Shown here: piece after piece, positions 45,592 to 53,599 of the stretch | Position numbering within the stretch: the stretch's first letter is position 1 | Layout: each line of letters starts with the position of its first letter | DNA from: Mycobacteriales bacterium | GTDB taxonomy: Bacteria > Actinomycetota > Actinomycetes > JAFAQI01 > DASSKL01 | DNA length: 53,599 nt | NCBI GenBank assembly: GCA_035690485.1 | Contig: DASSKL010000084.1 | Location: 1 to 53,599 of the forward strand | Reading direction: 5' to 3' | The notes under the pieces: generated by a model | What the model was told of the DNA's origin: nothing | Databases searched by the model: none | Seen by the model: the letters and a program-made list of their open reading frames with translations, nothing else | Made by a program: the position numbers and the translations under genes

Positions 45592-46361
45592 GCGACCTGG
45601 CGGCGCTGGTGCTGGCAGCGGGGGCCGGCACCAGGCTGCGGCCGCTGACGCTGTTGCGGCCCAAGGCGCTGTGCCCCGTCGGCAACGTGCCGTTGCTGGA
45701 CCGCGTGCTCGCCACGCTCCCCTGCCGCGGACCCGACGACGTCGCAGTCAACGCGCACCACCTCGCCGAGCAGATCGTCGCCCACGTCGGCGCCCGGGCC
45801 CACCTGTCGGTCGAGCAACCACGAGCCCTGGGCACCGCCGGCGCCGTCGGCGCGCTGCGCGACTGGGTCGCCGGGCGGGGTCTGCTCGTCGCCAATGCCG
45901 ACGCCTACACCTCCGGCGTCGACGTCGAGGCGTTCGTCTCGACCTGGGACGGCGAACGACCGCAGGTGCTCGTCGTCCCGGCCGGTGAGCGCCGCGTCGA
46001 CTTCGGTGGGCAGTGGCGGTTCGCCGGGATGTCGTTGCTGCCGTGGACGGACATCTCCCGGCTCGCTCCCGAGCCGGCCGGCCTCTACGAGGTCGTCTGG
46101 CGCGAGGCCGAAGCGGCCGGCCGGCTCGGCGTCGTACCCACCGGCGCGTTCTTCGTCGACTGCGGCAGCCCCGCGGACTACCTGCGCGCAAACCTGCACG
46201 CCTCCGGCGGCGAGAGCGTCGTCGGCGCCGGTGCCCGGGTGGAGGGGGAGCTGGTGCGCTCCGTCGTCTGGCCGGGTGGCGTCGTACGCCGTGGCGAACG
46301 CCTCGTCGAAGCCATCCGCGTCGGCGAGGACCTCACCGTCGACGCCTCACTCGCCGGCTGA
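45588..46361 (+). CDS. Sugar-phosphate nucleotidyltransferase (NTP transferase family)
   Basis: 257 residues. The nucleotide-binding loop LAAGAGTRLRPLTLLRPKALCPVGN starts the protein, and the metal-binding Asp appears in LLVANADAYT. The C-terminal 50 residues (VVGAGARVEGELVRSVVWPGGVVRRGE) look like the beginning of a left-handed beta-helix. It probably activates a sugar-1-phosphate with an NTP for wall or glycan synthesis; MurU-like or mannose-1-phosphate uses are both possible. It is convergent with the molybdenum hydroxylase genes, 14 nt away. Confidence 0.88.
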   Translation: MSDLAALVLAAGAGTRLRPLTLLRPKALCPVGNVPLLDRVLATLPCRGPDDVAVNAHHLAEQIVAHVGARAHLSVEQPRALGTAGAVGALRDWVAGRGLLVANADAYTSGVDVEAFVSTWDGERPQVLVVPAGERRVDFGGQWRFAGMSLLPWTDISRLAPEPAGLYEVVWREAEAAGRLGVVPTGAFFVDCGSPADYLRANLHASGGESVVGAGARVEGELVRSVVWPGGVVRRGERLVEAIRVGEDLTVDASLAG

Positions 46362-46375
46362 CCCGGTGGCGGGCG

Positions 46376-46852
46376 CTACATCTGCGCAGCGCCGGCCTGG
46401 ATCGCCTCCCGGATGCGGTGGTAGGTGCCGCACCGGCAGACGTTGCGGATGCCGTCGAGGTCGGCGTCGGTGATCGTGCGTCCACTGGCGCGGGCCTCCT
46501 TCACCAGCGCCACTGCCGCCATGATCTGGCCGGGCTGGCAGTAGCCGCACTGCGGCACGTCGTGGTCCAGCCAGGCCTCCTGCATCGGGTGCAGCGACCG
46601 GCCGACGGTTGCCGGCAGCCCTTCGATGGTGGTGACCTCGTCGGTCGGCTGGATGTCCGCCACCGGCACGGAGCACGGGTTGAAGGCCTTGCCGTTGATG
46701 TGGCTGGTGCAGGCCTTGCAGACGTCGAGGCCGCAGCCGTACTTCGGGCCGGTGACGCCCAGCAGGTCGCGCAGCACCCAGAGCAGGCGCACGTCGTCGG
46801 CGCAGTCGACGCTCACCCGCTCGCCGTTGAGCACGAAGGTGTGGACGGGCAC
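46376..46852 (-). CDS. Molybdenum hydroxylase [2Fe-2S] small subunit (IorA-like)
   Basis: 158 residues. An N-terminal plant-ferredoxin-type cluster (CGLDVCKACTSHINGKAFNPC) and a C-terminal four-helix cluster domain (CGYCQPGQ ... CRCGTY) are typical of xanthine oxidase-family small subunits. The start GTG 46852 has an AGGAG site 6 nt upstream and lies 11 nt after the large-subunit stop. It would carry electrons from the Mo site to an unidentified acceptor. There is no signal peptide, so it would have to be exported together with the Tat-bearing large subunit. Confidence 0.92.
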   Translation of the reverse strand: MPVHTFVLNGERVSVDCADDVRLLWVLRDLLGVTGPKYGCGLDVCKACTSHINGKAFNPCSVPVADIQPTDEVTTIEGLPATVGRSLHPMQEAWLDHDVPQCGYCQPGQIMAAVALVKEARASGRTITDADLDGIRNVCRCGTYHRIREAIQAGAAQM

Positions 46853-46863
46853 GGCGACTCCTG

Positions 46864-49200
46864 TCAGTAGGTGTGGTGCAGGCCGTCGGTCGGTGACTGC
46901 GGGATCGACGGCACCGTCGGGTAGGGCTCGAAGCCCAGCGGCCGGTTGTGGTTGACCGGGAACTCGGTCGGCAGCTGCCCGGTCGCGCGCATCAGCGCCG
47001 ACGCGGTGGCCGCCTTTGTGGCCGCGACCCCGAACTCGCCCGCGCCGCCCGGCTCGCCGGTGGTGGGTGGCAGCACGATGACGTCGAGCTCGGGCGGGGT
47101 GTTCCACTGCCGGCTGTAGAAGTAGTTGTCCCAGCTGCCCTCGAGGAACGCGCCGTTGCGCAGGTGCAGGCTCTCGGTCAGCACCTGGCCGATCGCATCC
47201 ATGATCCCACCCATCATCTGGGCTTCGAGCCCGAGCGGGTTGATGGGCAGACCGGCGTCGATCGCGAACACGACCTTCGTCACCCGCGGTCCGGTGACGC
47301 CGTCGGCCACCGGACGGCTGGTGGTCTGCGGCCGCGCGTCGATCTCGACGAGCGCGGCGGTCGCGCCCTTGTACTCGGTGTGCAGGGCGATGCCCTGCGC
47401 CGTGCCGGGTGCCATCGCCCGCCCCCACGAGCCCTTCTTCGCGACGGCGTCGAGTACGGCGCGGGCCCGGGCGTCGCGCAGGAACGTGCGCCGGAACGCG
47501 TAGGCGTCCTGACCCATCAGCCGGGCGAGCTCGTCGACCACGAGCTCGACGGCGGTCACGACATCGGGGTTGTACAGGTTGCGGTTGCTGCCGGTGTTGA
47601 ACGTGTCCCACGCCATGATCTCGTTGAGCGCCTGGGTGACGGCGCCGAAGTTGTAGGGCACGTTGGTCGTCGTCTCGAAGACCGACTGGGAGTACTCGAG
47701 GAAGTTGCCGAGGCCGAGCGGCACGAGCTTCGCGCCGTTGGCGCTGAGCATCTCGCCGAGTGCCATCGTGTAGTCCGTCGCGACGCTGGTGTGCCGCTGC
47801 TCGAACGACAGCACGCTGCCGGCGGTGTAGGTCGCCCGCACCCGCGAGATGCACATCGGGTGCACCCGCCCGTAGCGGAACTCGTCGGTGCGGTGCCACA
47901 TGAGCTTCACCGGTTTACCGAACTTCTGCGCCGCCTCCGCCGCCTCGACCGCGACGTTCGGGAACATCCGCCGGCCGAACGCGCCCCCGCCGGTGACGAC
48001 GTGCACGGTCACTGCGTCCTGGCTGATGCCCAGCTGCTGCGCGACCATCTGCTGCGCGTAGATCGGCGTCTGCATGCAGGCCCAGACCTCCGCCGTACCG
48101 TTCTTCACGTCGGCGATGGCGGTCTGCGGCTCGAGCGCGCTGTTGCTCTTCCAGTAGAAGGTGAACAGCTTCTCGACGGTCCGCGCACCGGCCGGCAGTG
48201 ACGGGACGGCGAGCGGGATCTCGGCCGCCTTGAGCCTGGCCAGGATCGTGGCGTCGGACTCGCCGTCGACCGGTCCGGGTCCCCAGTCGACGTCCAGCGC
48301 CCGGACGGCGTCGATGCACTGGCCGAACGTCTGCCCGCGCACGGCCACGCCGGTCGAGATCGGTGCGACGTCGGTGATGCCCGGCATCGCCGTGACGGCC
48401 GCCGTGTTGCGGACCGCGCGCACCGTCCCGTTGACGGTCGGCGCCCGGCAGATCATCGTCGGCAGCGCGCCCGCGACGTCCATGTCCATGGCGTAGCGCT
48501 TGCGGCCGGTGACCGCCTCGACCGCGTCCACCCGCTTCTGCGGCGTACCGATGACCGTGAACTGCGACGGGTCCTTGAGCGTCACCTCCACCGGCTGGGT
48601 GACGGTGCTCGCCGCGCGCTCGGCGAGGTCGGCGTAGGACAGCTGCGTGCCGTCGGGCGCGAGGACGTGCCCGCCGCTGGTGCGCAGCCGCGTCATGTCG
48701 TCGTCGAGCTCGATCGCGGCGGCCTGCAGCAGCTGCCGGCGCGCCACCGCCGCCGCGACGCGGAACGGCGTGTAGGTCGAGATCGTCGTGTTGGAGCCGT
48801 AGGTCGCCTGGTTGAACATCAGCTCCGGTCGGGCGTCGGCGAGCGTGACGTGCACCTTGTCGACCGGAAGGTCGAGCTCCTCCGCGATGAGCATCGCGGT
48901 CGACGTCGTGATGCCCTGGCCGGTCTCGCACCGCGGCATGGCGAACGACGCGCTGCCGTCGCGCTCGATCACCACCGTGATGAGGCCCGAGGTCGGCTTC
49001 GCCGCGTTGGTGAGCAGGTCGTTGAGGTCGACCACGTCCGAGATCTGGTCGGGCGTCGGCACTGGCGACATCGCGGTCGTGCCGGCCGGGAACAAGCCGA
49101 GCTTCGCCGCCGCGATCAGCGTCGGTCCCGCGATCACGTAGCCCATGAACCTTCGACGGGTCAGCTCACCGAGTGCGCCGTCGTCGAGCCCGTCCTGCAT
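46864..49200 (-). CDS. Molybdopterin-binding aldehyde/isoquinoline oxidoreductase-type large subunit (IorB-like), Tat-exported
   Basis: 778 residues from ATG 49200. The N terminus LTRRRFMGYVIAGPTLIAAA is a twin-arginine signal (RR about 15 residues in), so the enzyme is probably folded and exported. The Mo-cofactor domain follows, with VTGGGAFGRRMFP, TGSNRNLYNPD and the catalytic glutamate in GEPGGAGEFGVAATKAA near the C terminus. It forms a two-subunit enzyme with the small subunit and lacks the FAD subunit of cytoplasmic relatives. The frame is open to 49254; I prefer 49200 for a normal Tat n-region and the GAGGTGG upstream. The substrate is an aldehyde or N-heterocycle, not resolvable. Confidence 0.88.
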   Translation of the reverse strand: MQDGLDDGALGELTRRRFMGYVIAGPTLIAAAKLGLFPAGTTAMSPVPTPDQISDVVDLNDLLTNAAKPTSGLITVVIERDGSASFAMPRCETGQGITTSTAMLIAEELDLPVDKVHVTLADARPELMFNQATYGSNTTISTYTPFRVAAAVARRQLLQAAAIELDDDMTRLRTSGGHVLAPDGTQLSYADLAERAASTVTQPVEVTLKDPSQFTVIGTPQKRVDAVEAVTGRKRYAMDMDVAGALPTMICRAPTVNGTVRAVRNTAAVTAMPGITDVAPISTGVAVRGQTFGQCIDAVRALDVDWGPGPVDGESDATILARLKAAEIPLAVPSLPAGARTVEKLFTFYWKSNSALEPQTAIADVKNGTAEVWACMQTPIYAQQMVAQQLGISQDAVTVHVVTGGGAFGRRMFPNVAVEAAEAAQKFGKPVKLMWHRTDEFRYGRVHPMCISRVRATYTAGSVLSFEQRHTSVATDYTMALGEMLSANGAKLVPLGLGNFLEYSQSVFETTTNVPYNFGAVTQALNEIMAWDTFNTGSNRNLYNPDVVTAVELVVDELARLMGQDAYAFRRTFLRDARARAVLDAVAKKGSWGRAMAPGTAQGIALHTEYKGATAALVEIDARPQTTSRPVADGVTGPRVTKVVFAIDAGLPINPLGLEAQMMGGIMDAIGQVLTESLHLRNGAFLEGSWDNYFYSRQWNTPPELDVIVLPPTTGEPGGAGEFGVAATKAATASALMRATGQLPTEFPVNHNRPLGFEPYPTVPSIPQSPTDGLHHTY

Positions 49201-49327
49201 CGCGCCACCTCGCCGCACCGAGCCGGTTCCGGGCAGCAGCCCGGACTGGTACATATCCGATCTAACGGATGCTGCGCCTCAGTGTTGCGCCCGCACTACG
49301 GGAAATGAGGTGCGCGATCGGAACCGG

Positions 49328-50395
49328 TCAGGCGATCTGCCAGGTGTCGGCGCTGGTGAGCAACCTGCCGAGGTCACCGCGGCCGCCGCCCTGCTGGGCT
49401 GCCGAGATCTGGTCGCGCAGCAGGTCGTCGTAGGCCGGCCGCTGCACCGAGCGGAAGATGCCGACGGGCGTGACGCCGGCGCCGTCGACGTTGCCCAGGC
49501 GCGACAGCATGAACGCGATCGCGGGCTGCTCGGCGTGGGCGTCGTGGACGAAGACGTCGGGGTCGTCGCCGGCACAGACCTGCATCCCGCCCGGCATCAG
49601 CTTGATGCCCTTCTCGCCGTCCTTGCCGAAGCGCACCGGCTGCCCGTGCTCGAGCCGCACCATCGCCGACTCGCGGCTGTCGGGATCCTTGAGGACGTCG
49701 AACGCGCCGTCGTTGAAGATGTTGCAGTTCTGGAAGATCTCGACGAAGGATGCGCCGCGGTGCTCGACCGCTGCCCGCAGCACACCCTGCAGGTGCTTGC
49801 GGTCGGAGTCGATCGTGCGCCCGACGAACGTCGCCTCCGCGCCGAGCGCGAGCGACACCGGGTTGAACGGCTGGTCGAGCGACCCCATCGGCGTCGACTT
49901 CGTGATCTTGCCGACCTCGGAGGTCGGCGAGTACTGCCCCTTGGTCAGCCCGTAGATCCGGTTGTTGAACAGCAGGATCGTGATGTTGACGTTGCGGCGC
50001 AGCGCGTGGATCAGGTGGTTGCCGCCGATCGACAGGCCGTCGCCGTCACCGGTGATCACGAACACCGACAGGTCGGGCCGGGCCGATGCCAGGCCGGTCG
50101 CGATCGCCGGCGCCCGGCCGTGGATCGAGTGCATGCCGTAGGTGTTCATGTAGTAGGGGAACCGGCTGGAGCAGCCGATGCCGGAGATGAACACGGCGTT
50201 CTCGCGCTTGATGCCGAGGTCGGGCATGAGCCCCTGCACGGCGGCGAGGATCGCGTAGTCGCCGCAGCCCGGGCACCAGCGGACTTCCTGGTCGGTCTTG
50301 TAGTCCTTGGCGTTCTGCGGTGCGTCGGCGGCGGGGATCAGCGCCAGCCCCGACTGGCCCAGCAGCGACACCGGGTGCGCGGCCCCGTCAGACAT
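49328..50395 (-). CDS. korB: 2-oxoacid:ferredoxin oxidoreductase, beta subunit
   Basis: 355 residues. The thiamine diphosphate-binding motif is GDGDGLSIGGNHLIHALRRNVN with LFNNRIYGLTKGQ, and the cluster cysteines include WCPGCGDY and GIGCSSR. With KorA it oxidatively decarboxylates 2-oxoglutarate (or another 2-oxoacid) to the acyl-CoA with reduction of ferredoxin. The ATG overlaps the korA stop by 8 nt. No ferredoxin gene is in the window. The 2-oxoglutarate assignment is by similarity to actinobacterial KorAB and is not proven by residues. Confidence 0.93.
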   Translation of the reverse strand: MSDGAAHPVSLLGQSGLALIPAADAPQNAKDYKTDQEVRWCPGCGDYAILAAVQGLMPDLGIKRENAVFISGIGCSSRFPYYMNTYGMHSIHGRAPAIATGLASARPDLSVFVITGDGDGLSIGGNHLIHALRRNVNITILLFNNRIYGLTKGQYSPTSEVGKITKSTPMGSLDQPFNPVSLALGAEATFVGRTIDSDRKHLQGVLRAAVEHRGASFVEIFQNCNIFNDGAFDVLKDPDSRESAMVRLEHGQPVRFGKDGEKGIKLMPGGMQVCAGDDPDVFVHDAHAEQPAIAFMLSRLGNVDGAGVTPVGIFRSVQRPAYDDLLRDQISAAQQGGGRGDLGRLLTSADTWQIA

Positions 50396-52235
50396 CTCTC
50401 ATCACGTCCTGGATCACGCCCGCGAGCTCGTCGCCGGTGAACGGCGCCCCGCGGACCTGGTTGTAGGAGACCGCATCGATCAGGTAGCGGGCCCGGATCA
50501 GCAATGCCAGCTGCCCGAGGTTCATCTCCGGGATCAGCACCTTGTCGTAGCGGCGCAGCACGTCGCCGGTGTTGGCCGGGAACGGGTTGAGGTGGCGCAG
50601 GTGCGCCTGGGCGACCTGGCCGCCGCTGTTGCGCACGCTGCGCACCGCCGCACCGATCGGCCCGTAGGTCGAGCCCCACCCGAGCACCAGCACGCGGGCC
50701 TGCCCGGACGGGTCGTCGACCTCGAGGTCGGGGATGTCGCGCGCGATGCCGTCGACCTTGGCCGCCCGCAGCCGGACCATGCGGTCGTGGTTGTCGGGCG
50801 TGTAGGAGATGTTGCCCGAACCGTCGGCCTTCTCCAGACCGCCGATGCGGTGCTCCAACCCCGGGGTGCCGGGCAGCGCCCACGGCCGCGCGAGCGTCTC
50901 GGGGTCGCGCAGGTAGGGCCAGAACTCCCCGTCGTGGTTGGGCTCGGTCGCGAACGTCACCGTGAGGTCGGGCAGCGTCGTGACGTCGGGGATGTGCCAA
51001 GGCTCCGAGCCGTTGGCCAGGTAGCCGTCGGAGAGCAGGAAGACCGGCACGCGGTACTTCGTCGCGAGCCGGGCGGCCTCGATCGCCGCATCGAAACAGT
51101 CGGCGGGGGAGCGGGCCGCGACGATCGGCACCGGTGCCTCGCCGTTGCGGCCGAACATCGCCTGCAGCAGGTCGGCCTGCTCGGTCTTGGTCGGCAGCCC
51201 GGTCGACGGGCCGCCGCGCTGGATGTCGCAGATGATCAGCGGCAGCTCGAGGGTGACCGCCAGGCCGATCGTCTCGGTCTTGAGCGCCACCCCGGGGCCG
51301 CTGGTCGTGGTCACCCCGAGCGCGCCGCCGAAGGCCGCGCCGAGGGCCGCACCCACGCCCGCGATCTCGTCCTCGGCCTGGAAGGTGCGTACGCCGAACG
51401 CCTTGTGCTTGCTCAGCTCGTGCAGGATGTCCGAGGCCGGGGTGATCGGATAGGAGCCGAGGAAGATGTCGAGCCCGGTCAGCTGGCTGGCTGCGATCAG
51501 GCCGTAGGCCAGCGCGACGTTGCCGGTGATGTTGCGGTAGACGCCCGAGGGCATCGGTGCCGGCTTGACCTGGTAGCGCACCGAGAACGCCTCGGTCGTC
51601 TCGCCGAAGGACCAGCCGGCTTCGAACGCCGCCACGTTGGCCTTGGCGATCTCGGGGCTCTTCGCGAACTTCTGCTCGATGAACTCGCGGGTGTGCTCGG
51701 TCGGCCGGTTGTAGAGCCAGCACAGCAGCCCGAGCGCGAACATGTTCTTGGCCCGCTCGGCCTCCTTCTTGCCGAGGCCGAAGGACTCCAGCGCGGTCAC
51801 CGTCATCGACGTCAGCGCGATCGCGTGCACGTGGTAGTCGGCGAGGCTGCCGTCCTCGAGCGGGTTGGCGGTGTAGCCGACCCGGGTGAGGTTGCGCTGG
51901 GTGAACTCGTCGGTGTTGACGATCACGTCGGCGCCCGCCGGCAGGTCACCGACGTTGGCCTTCAGCGCCGCCGGGTTCATCGCGACCAGCACGTCGGGCC
52001 GGTCGCCCGGCGTCATGATGTCGTGGTCGGCGAAGTGCAGCTGGAACGACGAGACGCCGAAGATCGTCCCGGCCGGCGCGCGGATCTCCGCCGGGAACTG
52101 CGGCAACGTCGACAGGTCGTTGCCGAACGCCGCCGTCTCGGAGGTGAACCGGTCGCCGGTCAGCTGCATGCCGTCGCCGGAGTCGCCGGCGAACCGGATG
52201 ATGACGCGGTCGAGCTCGTGAAGCTGCTTGGGCAC
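50388..52235 (-). CDS. korA: 2-oxoacid:ferredoxin oxidoreductase, fused gamma-alpha subunit
   Basis: 615 residues. The gamma domain comes first ([20 protein letters not shown], about 10-190), then the alpha domain ([39 protein letters not shown] and [19 protein letters not shown]). The start is GTG 52235, with GGAGG 8 nt upstream; the frame is open to 52328 but that stretch is not conserved. Partner of KorB. The enzyme would offer a ferredoxin-linked bypass of 2-oxoglutarate dehydrogenase. A possible -10 (TACCAT, minus strand, 52286-52291) lies within a short palindrome. Confidence 0.93.
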   Translation of the reverse strand: MPKQLHELDRVIIRFAGDSGDGMQLTGDRFTSETAAFGNDLSTLPQFPAEIRAPAGTIFGVSSFQLHFADHDIMTPGDRPDVLVAMNPAALKANVGDLPAGADVIVNTDEFTQRNLTRVGYTANPLEDGSLADYHVHAIALTSMTVTALESFGLGKKEAERAKNMFALGLLCWLYNRPTEHTREFIEQKFAKSPEIAKANVAAFEAGWSFGETTEAFSVRYQVKPAPMPSGVYRNITGNVALAYGLIAASQLTGLDIFLGSYPITPASDILHELSKHKAFGVRTFQAEDEIAGVGAALGAAFGGALGVTTTSGPGVALKTETIGLAVTLELPLIICDIQRGGPSTGLPTKTEQADLLQAMFGRNGEAPVPIVAARSPADCFDAAIEAARLATKYRVPVFLLSDGYLANGSEPWHIPDVTTLPDLTVTFATEPNHDGEFWPYLRDPETLARPWALPGTPGLEHRIGGLEKADGSGNISYTPDNHDRMVRLRAAKVDGIARDIPDLEVDDPSGQARVLVLGWGSTYGPIGAAVRSVRNSGGQVAQAHLRHLNPFPANTGDVLRRYDKVLIPEMNLGQLALLIRARYLIDAVSYNQVRGAPFTGDELAGVIQDVMRDV

Positions 52236-52280
52236 GGGTGAAACCTCCGGCACGGTCGACCCGGCGCCGACGGCGTGCAC

Positions 52281-52297
52281 CGCACATGGTACGTGCG
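52281..52297. promoter_or_regulatory. Palindrome overlapping a possible korA promoter
   Basis: CGCAC-N7-GTGCG surrounds TACCAT (minus strand, 52291-52286), a plausible -10 for korA-korB. An operator here would occlude the promoter. It is not a Rex site, and no regulator can be named. Confidence 0.3.
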
Positions 52298-52390
52298 TCC
52301 GCAACATCTCGACGGCCGGGCCGATCAATCTCCGGTGGGAACGCGGCGCCGGTGCTCGGCGTTCTCAGGGCAACCGGTCCGGGAGGGGAG

Positions 52391-53275
52391 ATGCACCACC
52401 ACGGCGGCAGCCACAACGGGCTGAAGACCGCTCTGCTGCTCGGCCTGCTGTCGGCGATGATCCTCTTCGTCGGGTCCCTGATCGGCGGCCGGACCGGACT
52501 CGTCGTCGCGCTGGTCCTCGCGCTCGGGCTGAACGGCGTCGCCTACTTCCTGTCCGACCGCATCGCGCTTCGGTCGATGCGGGCCTACCCGGTCAGCGAG
52601 TGGGAACAGCCGCGCCTGCACGCCGTCGTCCGTGAGCTGGCCACGGCGGCCCGGATGCCGATGCCGCGGCTCTACGTCTCCCCGACCACGGCGCCCAACG
52701 CGTTCGCGACCGGGCGCAACCCGCGCCGCGCCGCCGTCTGCGTCACCGAGGGCATCCTCGGCCTGATGGACGAGCGCGAGCTGCGCGCCGTACTCGGTCA
52801 CGAGCTCTCCCACGTCGCCAACCGCGACATCCTCATCTCCTCGGTCGCCGGCGCGCTCGCCGCGGTCATCGTCTACCTCGCCCACCTGGCCCAGTGGGCG
52901 ATGATCTTCGGTGGGGGTCGTGACGACGACGAGGGCGGTGGCCTCGTCGGCGAGCTGCTGCTGATCGTGCTCGGGCCCATCGCCGCGACGCTCGTGCAGC
53001 TGGCGATCAGCCGCTCGCGGGAGTACCAAGCCGACGCGTCCGGGGCGCGGCTGACCGGCGACCCGCTGGCGCTCGCGTCCGCCCTGCGCAAGCTCGAGCA
53101 GGGCACCCGCACCCGGCCGCTGGCGCCCACGCCCGAGGTGCAGCCGGTGTCCAGCCTGATGATCGCGAACCCGTTCGGCCCCGCTGCGGGTGTGGCGCGG
53201 CTGTTCTCGACGCACCCGCCGATCCACGACCGCATCCGCCGCCTCGAGGCGATGGCCGGTCTCGTGCGCTACTGA
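52391..53275 (+). CDS. htpX: HtpX-type M48 membrane metalloprotease
   Basis: 294 residues. Two N-terminal membrane helices (about 12-52), the zinc site [10 protein letters not shown] at about 137, further hydrophobic segments near 155-200, and the third zinc ligand in [11 protein letters not shown]. Typical membrane-protein quality-control protease with a cytosolic active site. A GGGAGGGGAG ribosome site precedes ATG 52391; the upstream in-frame extension to 52238 is basic, unconserved and rejected. It is divergent from korA. Confidence 0.93.
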   Translation: MHHHGGSHNGLKTALLLGLLSAMILFVGSLIGGRTGLVVALVLALGLNGVAYFLSDRIALRSMRAYPVSEWEQPRLHAVVRELATAARMPMPRLYVSPTTAPNAFATGRNPRRAAVCVTEGILGLMDERELRAVLGHELSHVANRDILISSVAGALAAVIVYLAHLAQWAMIFGGGRDDDEGGGLVGELLLIVLGPIAATLVQLAISRSREYQADASGARLTGDPLALASALRKLEQGTRTRPLAPTPEVQPVSSLMIANPFGPAAGVARLFSTHPPIHDRIRRLEAMAGLVRY

Positions 53276-53289
53276 GGCGCCCCAGAGCC

Positions 53290-53334
53290 GGAGGCCGGCC
53301 CGTGCGCGACCCCCGCGCGCGCGGACCGGCCTCC
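53290..53334. terminator. Strong hairpin terminator after htpX
   Basis: GGAGGCCGG (53290-53298) pairs with CCGGCCTCC (53326-53334). After one mismatch, nine more pairs with one G-T wobble form between 53300-53308 and 53316-53324, with a 7-nt loop. No T tract follows. It insulates the corA-like promoter. Confidence 0.7.
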
Positions 53335-53348
53335 ACTTCCCCGGCGGT

Positions 53349-53354
53349 TACCGT
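53349..53354 (+). promoter_or_regulatory. -10 element of the corA-like gene (leaderless)
   Basis: TACCGT, exactly 6 nt before GTG 53361, in the same arrangement as the other leaderless starts of this window. Confidence 0.45.
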
Positions 53355-53360
53355 TAGCCG

Positions 53361-53599
53361 GTGATCAGCACGCGGGTCTACCGCAACGGCAACCTCGAGT
53401 CCGAGGGGTTCCCGCCCGCGCAGACGTCCGACTACCTGGCGGAGCCGGACACGATCGTCTGGATGGATCTCTGCGAGCCCAGGCCCGAGGAGCTCGCGCT
53501 GATCGCGGAGGAGTTCGGGCTGAACCCGCTCGCCGTCGAGGACGCGACGCACGAGCGGCAGCGCCCCAAGCTCGACCGCTACGAGGACCACCTGTTCAT
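53361..53599 (+). CDS. corA: CorA-family magnesium/divalent cation transporter, N-terminal part
   Basis: The gene runs off the window after about 80 codons. The translated start (MISTRVYRNGNLESEG) and the segments VWMDLCEPRPEELALIAEEFGLNPLAVEDA and HERQRPKLDRYEDHLF are the usual beginning of the cytoplasmic domain of CorA transporters. The membrane helices and GMN motif would lie beyond the end. GTG start supported by the -10 at leaderless spacing. Confidence 0.85.
   Translation, partial: MISTRVYRNGNLESEGFPPAQTSDYLAEPDTIVWMDLCEPRPEELALIAEEFGLNPLAVEDATHERQRPKLDRYEDHLF

Noticed and set aside
49201-49254. ATG 49254 as the start of the molybdenum hydroxylase large subunit
   Set aside because: It would place the twin-arginine motif more than 30 residues in, and no proper TANNNT lies at leaderless spacing; ATG 49200 gives a normal Tat signal. 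Not fully excluded.
49274-49315. Bulged hairpin (GCGC/CTCA arms) downstream of korB
   Set aside because: Only 8 pairs with a 2-nt bulge and a long loop; too weak to call a terminator.
52238-52390. N-terminal extension of htpX from 52238
   Set aside because: Arg-rich and unlike HtpX proteins; ATG 52391 has a very strong ribosome site and gives the normal first membrane helix.

Overview
This window looks like a core chromosomal segment of an aerobic, high-GC Gram-positive bacterium (Actinomycetota). The evidence is strong G/C third-position bias, many GTG starts, 4-bp GTGA/ATGA stop-start overlaps, TANNNT -10 elements placed 6-7 nt before start codons (leaderless transcription), a BldC-type regulator, a rex-hemACDB operon, a system II (Res/Ccs) cytochrome c maturation operon, menaquinone genes flanking a 14-subunit nuo operon, and actinobacterial-type KorAB. 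No rRNA, tRNA, insertion sequence, prophage or CRISPR array was seen.

Layout. 1-2.4 kb: a YqeY-like protein (-), a patatin-like lipase (+) and a crotonase-family protein (-). 2.5-8.2 kb: the redox sensor gene rex followed by hemA, hemC, a cobA-like/hemD fusion and hemB, all joined by GTGA overlaps. 8.3-15.2 kb: an orphan secreted surface protein, a membrane-anchored branched-chain-type substrate-binding protein and one 1240-residue polypeptide fusing two permeases and two ATPases. 15.2-21.3 kb: hemL, a histidine phosphatase, then a thiol reductase (resA-like), ccdA, resB and ccsA/resC. 21.3-24.8 kb: bldC-like gene, a tiny ORF, a long LPMTG surface protein, a DUF4229-type membrane protein and a stand-alone receiver. 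24.8-42.6 kb: menJ-like reductase, nuoA-N and a polyprenyl diphosphate synthase. 42.6-46.4 kb: GDPD and AtuA-family genes (-), Nudix and nucleotidyltransferase genes (+). 46.4-52.2 kb (-): a two-subunit molybdenum hydroxylase with a Tat signal, then korB and korA. 52.4-53.6 kb: an HtpX-type protease and the 5' end of a corA-like gene.

How it fits together. Much of the window builds or feeds an aerobic respiratory chain: heme synthesis (hemL, hemA, hemB, hemC, hemD), heme attachment to cytochromes c (resA-like, ccdA, resB, ccsA), menaquinone side-chain synthesis and saturation (polyprenyl synthase, menJ-like) and complex I. The NADH/NAD+ sensor Rex is encoded here. Near-consensus Rex operators lie at its own promoter (2544-2561) and in front of the menJ-like/nuo operon (24790-24807), so one sensor may set heme supply and complex I together.

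The least expected structures are three very short ORFs that bridge genes by stop/start overlaps (8 codons before rex, 19 codons between nuoJ and nuoK, 19 codons between the Nudix and nucleotidyltransferase genes), the four-in-one ABC transporter, two orphan surface proteins, and a 38-codon ORF with a strong ribosome site divergent from bldC.
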